Below are positions 60,463 through 64,000 of a stretch of 64,000 nt of DNA, piece by piece. Every line of letters starts with the position of its first letter. Positions within the stretch are counted from its first letter, which is position 1. The DNA comes from DASYLJ01 sp964432595 (GTDB lineage: Bacteria > Desulfobacterota > Binatia > DP-6), in the NCBI GenBank assembly GCA_964432595.1, contig CAYSOF010000031.1, forward strand, positions 1 to 64,000. The letters run 5' to 3'. The notes below the pieces were generated by a model. It worked only from the letters and a program-made list of their open reading frames with translations, was not told the DNA's origin and ran no database searches. The position numbers were made by a program, and so were the translations under genes.

Positions 60463-61205
60463 GCGGCGTCGACGTCACGCTGGCCGGCGTCCGCAAGCGC
60501 TACGGCGGCGCCAGGGTCCTCGACGGGGTCGACCTCGCGGTCCGCGCGGGCGAGCTGCTCGCCGTGGTCGGCCGGAGCGGCCAGGGCAAGTCGGTGCTGC
60601 TGCGGCAGATCGTCGGCCTGGAGACGCCCGACGCGGGCACGATCGAGGTCGGGGGCATGCCGCTCGCGCGCTACCGGGCGCTGCCGCCGGAAGCGAAGCC
60701 GTTCCGCATCGCGATGGTCTTCCAGAACGCGGCGCTCCTGGCGTCGCTCACCGTCGCGCAGAACGTGGCGCTGCGGCTGGAGGAGCACGGCGTGGCGCCA
60801 CGTCGCGAGATCCGGGCGACCGTCGAGCACGCGCTCGAGCAGGTGGAGATGGCGGGCACCGGGGAGAAGCTGCCCGGCGAGCTGTCCGGCGGCATGCGGA
60901 AGCGCGCGGCGATCGCCCGCGCGCTCGCCGTCGATCCCGAGCTGATCCTGTACGACGAGCCGACCGCCGACCTCGACCCGCTGCTGACGGAGCAGATCGG
61001 CGGGCTGATCGCCCGCATCCGCGCCACGCGCGGCAGCACGCAGATCGTCGTGACCCACAACCTGGCCCTGGCGCGCGCCATCGCCGACCGCATCGCGGTG
61101 CTGGCCGAGGGCCGCATCGTCGAGCTCGTCACGCCGGACGCCCTGATGCAGAGCCGGCACCCCCTGACGCGCGAGTTCCTCCGCGCCTCGGGCCTCGGTA
61201 TGTAG
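60459..61205 (+). CDS. mlaF: MlaF-type ABC ATPase
   Basis: The protein has 248 residues. Walker A is GRSGQGKSV, the Q-loop VFQNAALL, the signature LSGGMRKRAAIARAL, Walker B LILYDEPTADLDP and the switch His VVTHNL. LSGGMRKR (with Met and Lys) is typical of MlaF/Mkl. ATG overlaps the mlaE stop. Confidence 0.92.
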   Translation: MSGVDVTLAGVRKRYGGARVLDGVDLAVRAGELLAVVGRSGQGKSVLLRQIVGLETPDAGTIEVGGMPLARYRALPPEAKPFRIAMVFQNAALLASLTVAQNVALRLEEHGVAPRREIRATVEHALEQVEMAGTGEKLPGELSGGMRKRAAIARALAVDPELILYDEPTADLDPLLTEQIGGLIARIRATRGSTQIVVTHNLALARAIADRIAVLAEGRIVELVTPDALMQSRHPLTREFLRASGLGM

Positions 61206-61213
61206 GAGGCGGC

Positions 61214-62185
61214 ATGCTGACCAACGAGCAGCGGATCGGGCTCTTCTTCCTGGTCGGTCTCGGCCTGCTGGTCGCGGCGATCGAGCTGACGCTCGGCCTC
61301 GGCGTCTTCGAGCGGCGCTACACGCTGTACGCCGACTTCGCCGACGTGCAGGGCCTCGATCGCGGCGCCGACGTCCGGCTGGCCGGTCTCCGCGCCGGAC
61401 GCGTCACCGATCTCCGCATCGACGGCGACCGGGTCCGGGTCGAGATGGCCGTCGACGGCGAGTACACGGTCCGTCGCGACGCCGTGGCACGGCTGGACTT
61501 CCGCGCGCTCAGCGGTGAGCGTTTCGTCTCCTTGTCGCTCGGCACGCCGACGGCCCCTGCCGCCGAGCCCGGCGACGTCCTCCTTGGCGAGACGCCTGCC
61601 AGTTTCGCCGAGGCCGTCGACCAGCTGGCGTCGGTGGCGCAGTCGATGAGCACGCTGGCCGACACGCTGACCACCGACGCCGGCCGTCTGCTGACGACGC
61701 TCTCCGACCTCGTCGAGGAGAACCGCACGGCGCTGGGCACGATGGCGGAGCGCGTGGCGTCGATCACCGAGAAGCTCGACGAGGGCACGGGCACGCTCGG
61801 CAAGCTGCTGAACGACCCGCACCTCTACGCCGACGTGACGGCGACGATGACCGACGTCCGCGAGAGCGTGCAGGACCTGGGCGCGCTGGCGTCGAACCTG
61901 CGCGACGGCCACGGGTTGCTGGGCCGCATGATGAGCGCGGACGACGGCGGCCTGTCGGCACAGGTCCAGGAGACCCTCGACAGCCTCGCCGTCACGGCCG
62001 CGAACGCCCAGGACATCACCGACGGCCTCCGCAACGGCGACGGCACCCTCGGCAAGGCGCTGGCCGACGACACGCTCTATGACCAGTCGCTCGACACGCT
62101 GCGGACGGCCGGGCGGGCGGCGCAGTCGGTCGAGGACCAGGCGCCTATCAGCATCCTCGGGACCATCGTCACGAGCCTCTTCTGA
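61214..62185 (+). CDS. mlaD: MlaD-type MCE-domain protein
   Basis: The protein has 323 residues. One N-terminal membrane helix (IGLFFLVGLGLLVAAIELTL) precedes a single MCE domain (about 35-120; FADVQGLDRGADVRLAGLRA). The remaining 200 residues are helical with three GTGTLGKLL/GHGLLGRMM/GDGTLGKAL repeats, longer than E. coli MlaD (about 180 in all). This tail may form a tunnel needle across the periplasm. No MlaC or MlaB gene follows. Confidence 0.9.
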   Translation: MLTNEQRIGLFFLVGLGLLVAAIELTLGLGVFERRYTLYADFADVQGLDRGADVRLAGLRAGRVTDLRIDGDRVRVEMAVDGEYTVRRDAVARLDFRALSGERFVSLSLGTPTAPAAEPGDVLLGETPASFAEAVDQLASVAQSMSTLADTLTTDAGRLLTTLSDLVEENRTALGTMAERVASITEKLDEGTGTLGKLLNDPHLYADVTATMTDVRESVQDLGALASNLRDGHGLLGRMMSADDGGLSAQVQETLDSLAVTAANAQDITDGLRNGDGTLGKALADDTLYDQSLDTLRTAGRAAQSVEDQAPISILGTIVTSLF

Positions 62186-62191
62186 GGCGAC

Positions 62192-62220
62192 GCTGCGCGG
62201 CGCTCGACCGCGAGCGCAGC
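62192..62220. terminator. Weak hairpin between mlaD-like and ACP genes
   Basis: gctgcgc (62192-62198) pairs with gcgcagc (62214-62220); an alternative inner stem cgctcg/cgagcg exists. It is the only structure in the 38-nt gap between convergent stops. Confidence 0.35.
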
Positions 62221-62223
62221 GGC

Positions 62224-62790
62224 TCAGGAGCCCGTGCGAAATAGCCGAGCAGAGCGAGACGGAACAGCGCCCTCCCGGCGGATCTGCAGGTCGACCCCGC
62301 GCTCGCCCAGCGAGCCGAAGGCGTCGACGATGCGCGCGATCCCCGCCGACGTCGTCGACGCCTCGACGGTCACCTCGAGGCGAGTGCCACGGCCAGCATG
62401 CAGCGCGTCGTCGCGGATCGCGTCGGCCGTGTACGGGGTCAGCCAGTCCGAGCGCTCGAGCATCTGGCCGGGACCCGCGTTCGGCGGGATGATCTTGGCG
62501 CAGACGTGCACGGGCTCGTCGATCGCGAGCCGTGGCTGCGTGCGGCGCCGGTCGCGCGCCAGCTGCAGGGTCGCCTCGACCAGGTCGCCGACGGTGCGGA
62601 CGTCGTCCAGCAGGCTCTCCGGGACCGAGATACCCAGGTCGTCCTCGAGGGCCACCGACACCTCCACCATGTCCAGCGAGTCGGCCGCGAGGTCGTCGCG
62701 CAGCGACACGTGGGACGCGAGGTCCTCCTCCGTCACCCCCAGGTGATCGGCGATCAGCCGGCGAACGCGTTGCGCCACGACGTCATGCAT
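62224..62790 (-). CDS. Acyl carrier protein with an extra C-terminal domain
   Basis: The protein has 188 residues. Residues 1-80 are an acyl carrier protein: RDDLAADSLDMVEVSVALED contains the phosphopantetheine serine S38 (DSL). Residues 85-188 form a further unit (DEPVHVCAKIIPPNAG, TRLEVTVEASTTSAGIARIV) with no family that I recognise. A normal ACP has about 78 residues, so this is a fusion. GAGGAG lies 9 nt before the ATG. Its partner enzymes are not adjacent, unless the SDR at 63236 is one. Confidence 0.75.
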   Translation of the reverse strand: MHDVVAQRVRRLIADHLGVTEEDLASHVSLRDDLAADSLDMVEVSVALEDDLGISVPESLLDDVRTVGDLVEATLQLARDRRRTQPRLAIDEPVHVCAKIIPPNAGPGQMLERSDWLTPYTADAIRDDALHAGRGTRLEVTVEASTTSAGIARIVDAFGSLGERGVDLQIRREGAVPSRSARLFRTGS

Positions 62791-63187
62791 CCAGGGTCTC
62801 CTCGCTCGCAGTCAGGGGACTCGGGTCGCTTCGTATCGCCGACCACCGCGCGACCAGGCTCGGGCCGTCGGGGCACCGCCGACCGCATCGGGGACGTGTG
62901 CAGACACGACGTCCAGGGCACATCCGGAGACATACCCCCGTGCGTCCAACGGCTTCCGGTCGCGCGGTGACCGGCGAATGGAAAGCGTGTGCGTCATAGC
63001 GTTCCGGGCTCTTTTGCAGGACGCGTGCCCACCGCACATTCGTGGACGCATGACTATCGCGGCTCGGCCGGGCCGGCCGTTGCGCCCGTGAGTTCGCGGG
63101 GTTGTCAGCCGGCGGGCATCATCCGCCACGGCGCCCGCCGCGACGCGTCGCAGCGACGGACCGTACACGGTTGGCCGGCACCGTCAT
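62791..63187. other. Intergenic region without a supported gene
   Basis: About 400 bases between the ACP start and the SDR terminator. Short frames exist on both strands but show no ribosome binding site, signal peptide or protein-like composition. Likely holds the ACP promoter (a weak gatacg -10 on the minus strand about 50 nt upstream). I see no RNA gene. Confidence 0.5.
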
Positions 63188-63243
63188 CGGCGTCGTCACT
63201 ACCGACGCCGTGCTGACGCTACCGGCTAGCCGCGGCTAGCCGG
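63188..63243 (-). terminator. Two hairpins after the SDR gene
   Basis: A perfect 22-bp palindrome (63222-63243, ccggctagcc gc ggctagccgg) covers the SDR stop codon, and a second hairpin (cggcgtcg / cgacgccg, 63188-63210, loop 7) follows downstream on the minus strand. Confidence 0.55.
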
Positions 63244-63979
63244 CCATCGTCAGGCCGCCGGACACGCTCAGCACCTGGCCGGTGACGTAGCCCGCGGCAT
63301 CGGAAGCAAGAAAGCAGACCGCGCCGACGATGTCCTCGGGCTGGCCGAGCCGCCCGAGCGGGATCGCCCGCCGCATGCCGGCGAGGACCTTCTCGCCGGC
63401 GCCCGCCATCACCTCGGCGAGCAGCGCGGTCTCCGTCGGGCCCGGGCAGACGACGTTGACGGTGATCCCGTCCTTGGCGACTTCCCGGGCGAGCGCCTTC
63501 GAGAACCCGATGATTGCCGCCTTGCAGCCCGAGTAGACCGCCTCGCCGGAGCTGCCGACGCGCCCGGCGTCCGAGGCGATGCTGACGATGCGACCGCCGC
63601 CCCGCCCCGTCATGCGCTCCAGCACCGCCCGGCTCGTGTTGAGCGCGCCCTTGTAGTTGATGGCGATCAGCCGGTCCCACAGCGCGGGATCGCCATCGAG
63701 GAAGCGGTCGAGCTTGTCCCAGCCGGCGTTGTTGACGAGGACGCCGATCGGCCCGAGCGCAGTCTCGACCTCGGCGACGGCCGCCCGCATGGCCGTCAGA
63801 TCCGTGACGTCGGCACGGACGCCGACGGCGCGCCCGCCCGCAGCGACGATCTCGTCCGGGACGGTCGTCGGGTCCAGGTCGAGCACGCCGACCGCGTAGC
63901 CGTCACGGGCGAGTCCGAGCGCGAGCGCGCGCCCGATGCCTCGCCCGCTCCCGGTCACCACCGCGACGCGGTCACCCAT
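63236..63979 (-). CDS. SDR-family oxidoreductase, FabG/BadH-like
   Basis: The protein has 247 residues, a complete classical SDR. TGSGRGIG (9-16) binds NAD(P). NNAGWDKLDRF and LIAINYKG follow. The catalytic residues are S136, Y149 and K153 (YSGCK). CPGPTET, LGRLGQPEDI and LSVSGGLTM are typical of ketoacyl-ACP or hydroxyacyl-CoA dehydrogenases. The NNAGWDK segment recalls BadH-type 2-hydroxycyclohexanecarboxyl-CoA dehydrogenases. Upstream context lies beyond the window. Confidence 0.87.
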   Translation of the reverse strand: MGDRVAVVTGSGRGIGRALALGLARDGYAVGVLDLDPTTVPDEIVAAGGRAVGVRADVTDLTAMRAAVAEVETALGPIGVLVNNAGWDKLDRFLDGDPALWDRLIAINYKGALNTSRAVLERMTGRGGGRIVSIASDAGRVGSSGEAVYSGCKAAIIGFSKALAREVAKDGITVNVVCPGPTETALLAEVMAGAGEKVLAGMRRAIPLGRLGQPEDIVGAVCFLASDAAGYVTGQVLSVSGGLTMAG

Positions 63980-64000
63980 CTCAGGGAACGACGGCGGTGA

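Noticed and set aside
62783..63168. Small minus-strand reading frames upstream of the ACP gene
   Set aside because: Composition is random-looking, with no ribosome binding site; one overlaps the ACP start.

Overview
The window is very GC-rich, densely packed DNA from a Gram-negative bacterium. It carries an MlaFED-type lipid transport operon, many Sec and lipoprotein signal peptides, a Tat-exported tryptophan tryptophylquinone (TTQ) amine dehydrogenase, a bactofilin and large hybrid histidine kinases. Secreted cysteine-rich repeat proteins with 'CGNG.. EPGEQCD' motifs are typical of deltaproteobacterial, myxobacterial and Candidatus Binatota-like genomes. That placement is inference from gene content; there is no rRNA or marker phylogeny in the window.

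Layout. 1-7641: three tandem paralogues (the first cut by the window edge) built from long arrays of a four-cysteine unit with the cysteine spacing of the ADAM/snake-venom disintegrin loop, a calcium-binding-type linker and a shared C-terminal domain. A convergent secreted metzincin protease follows (7715-10018). 10152-14627: thiol-redox pair, cupin, XRE regulator, two lipoproteins (one an MBL-fold hydrolase) and DoxX. 14662-18557: minus-strand operon Ada-AlkA repair protein, PEP-mutase-like enzyme, amidohydrolase, F420-type oxidoreductase. 18674-22614: PP-loop (MurL/QueC-like) enzyme, DegT aminotransferase and GT4 glycosyltransferase, overlapping or abutting. 22921-26268: mauB-E-D-A plus a monohaem cytochrome c, followed by a P450. 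27569-32076: UbiB kinase, small lipoprotein and two divergent radical SAM enzymes. 32123-36871: Thr/Ser-linker surface protein, a glycosyltransferase and an S9 peptidase. 36959-47718: a hybrid kinase starting directly after tRNA-Arg, a 1920-residue kinase with nine 92-residue HAMP-type repeats, a second hybrid kinase overlapping it, and a DUF4126 protein. 47728-51478: bactofilin, SDR, small protein, cation/proton antiporter. 51492-51655: MITE-like palindrome. 51733-55664: acs, cysS, DUF4124. 55674-57917: GH57-like hydrolase. 57995-62185: five-gene operon ending in MlaE-F-D. 62224-63979: acyl carrier protein and a second SDR.

Recurring features: several genes have a promoter -10 element ending only 6-8 nt before the start codon (leaderless transcripts inferred). 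Three convergent pairs share stop-codon bases. Two convergent pairs share the same terminator element. At least two genes lack a standard start codon where homology demands one.
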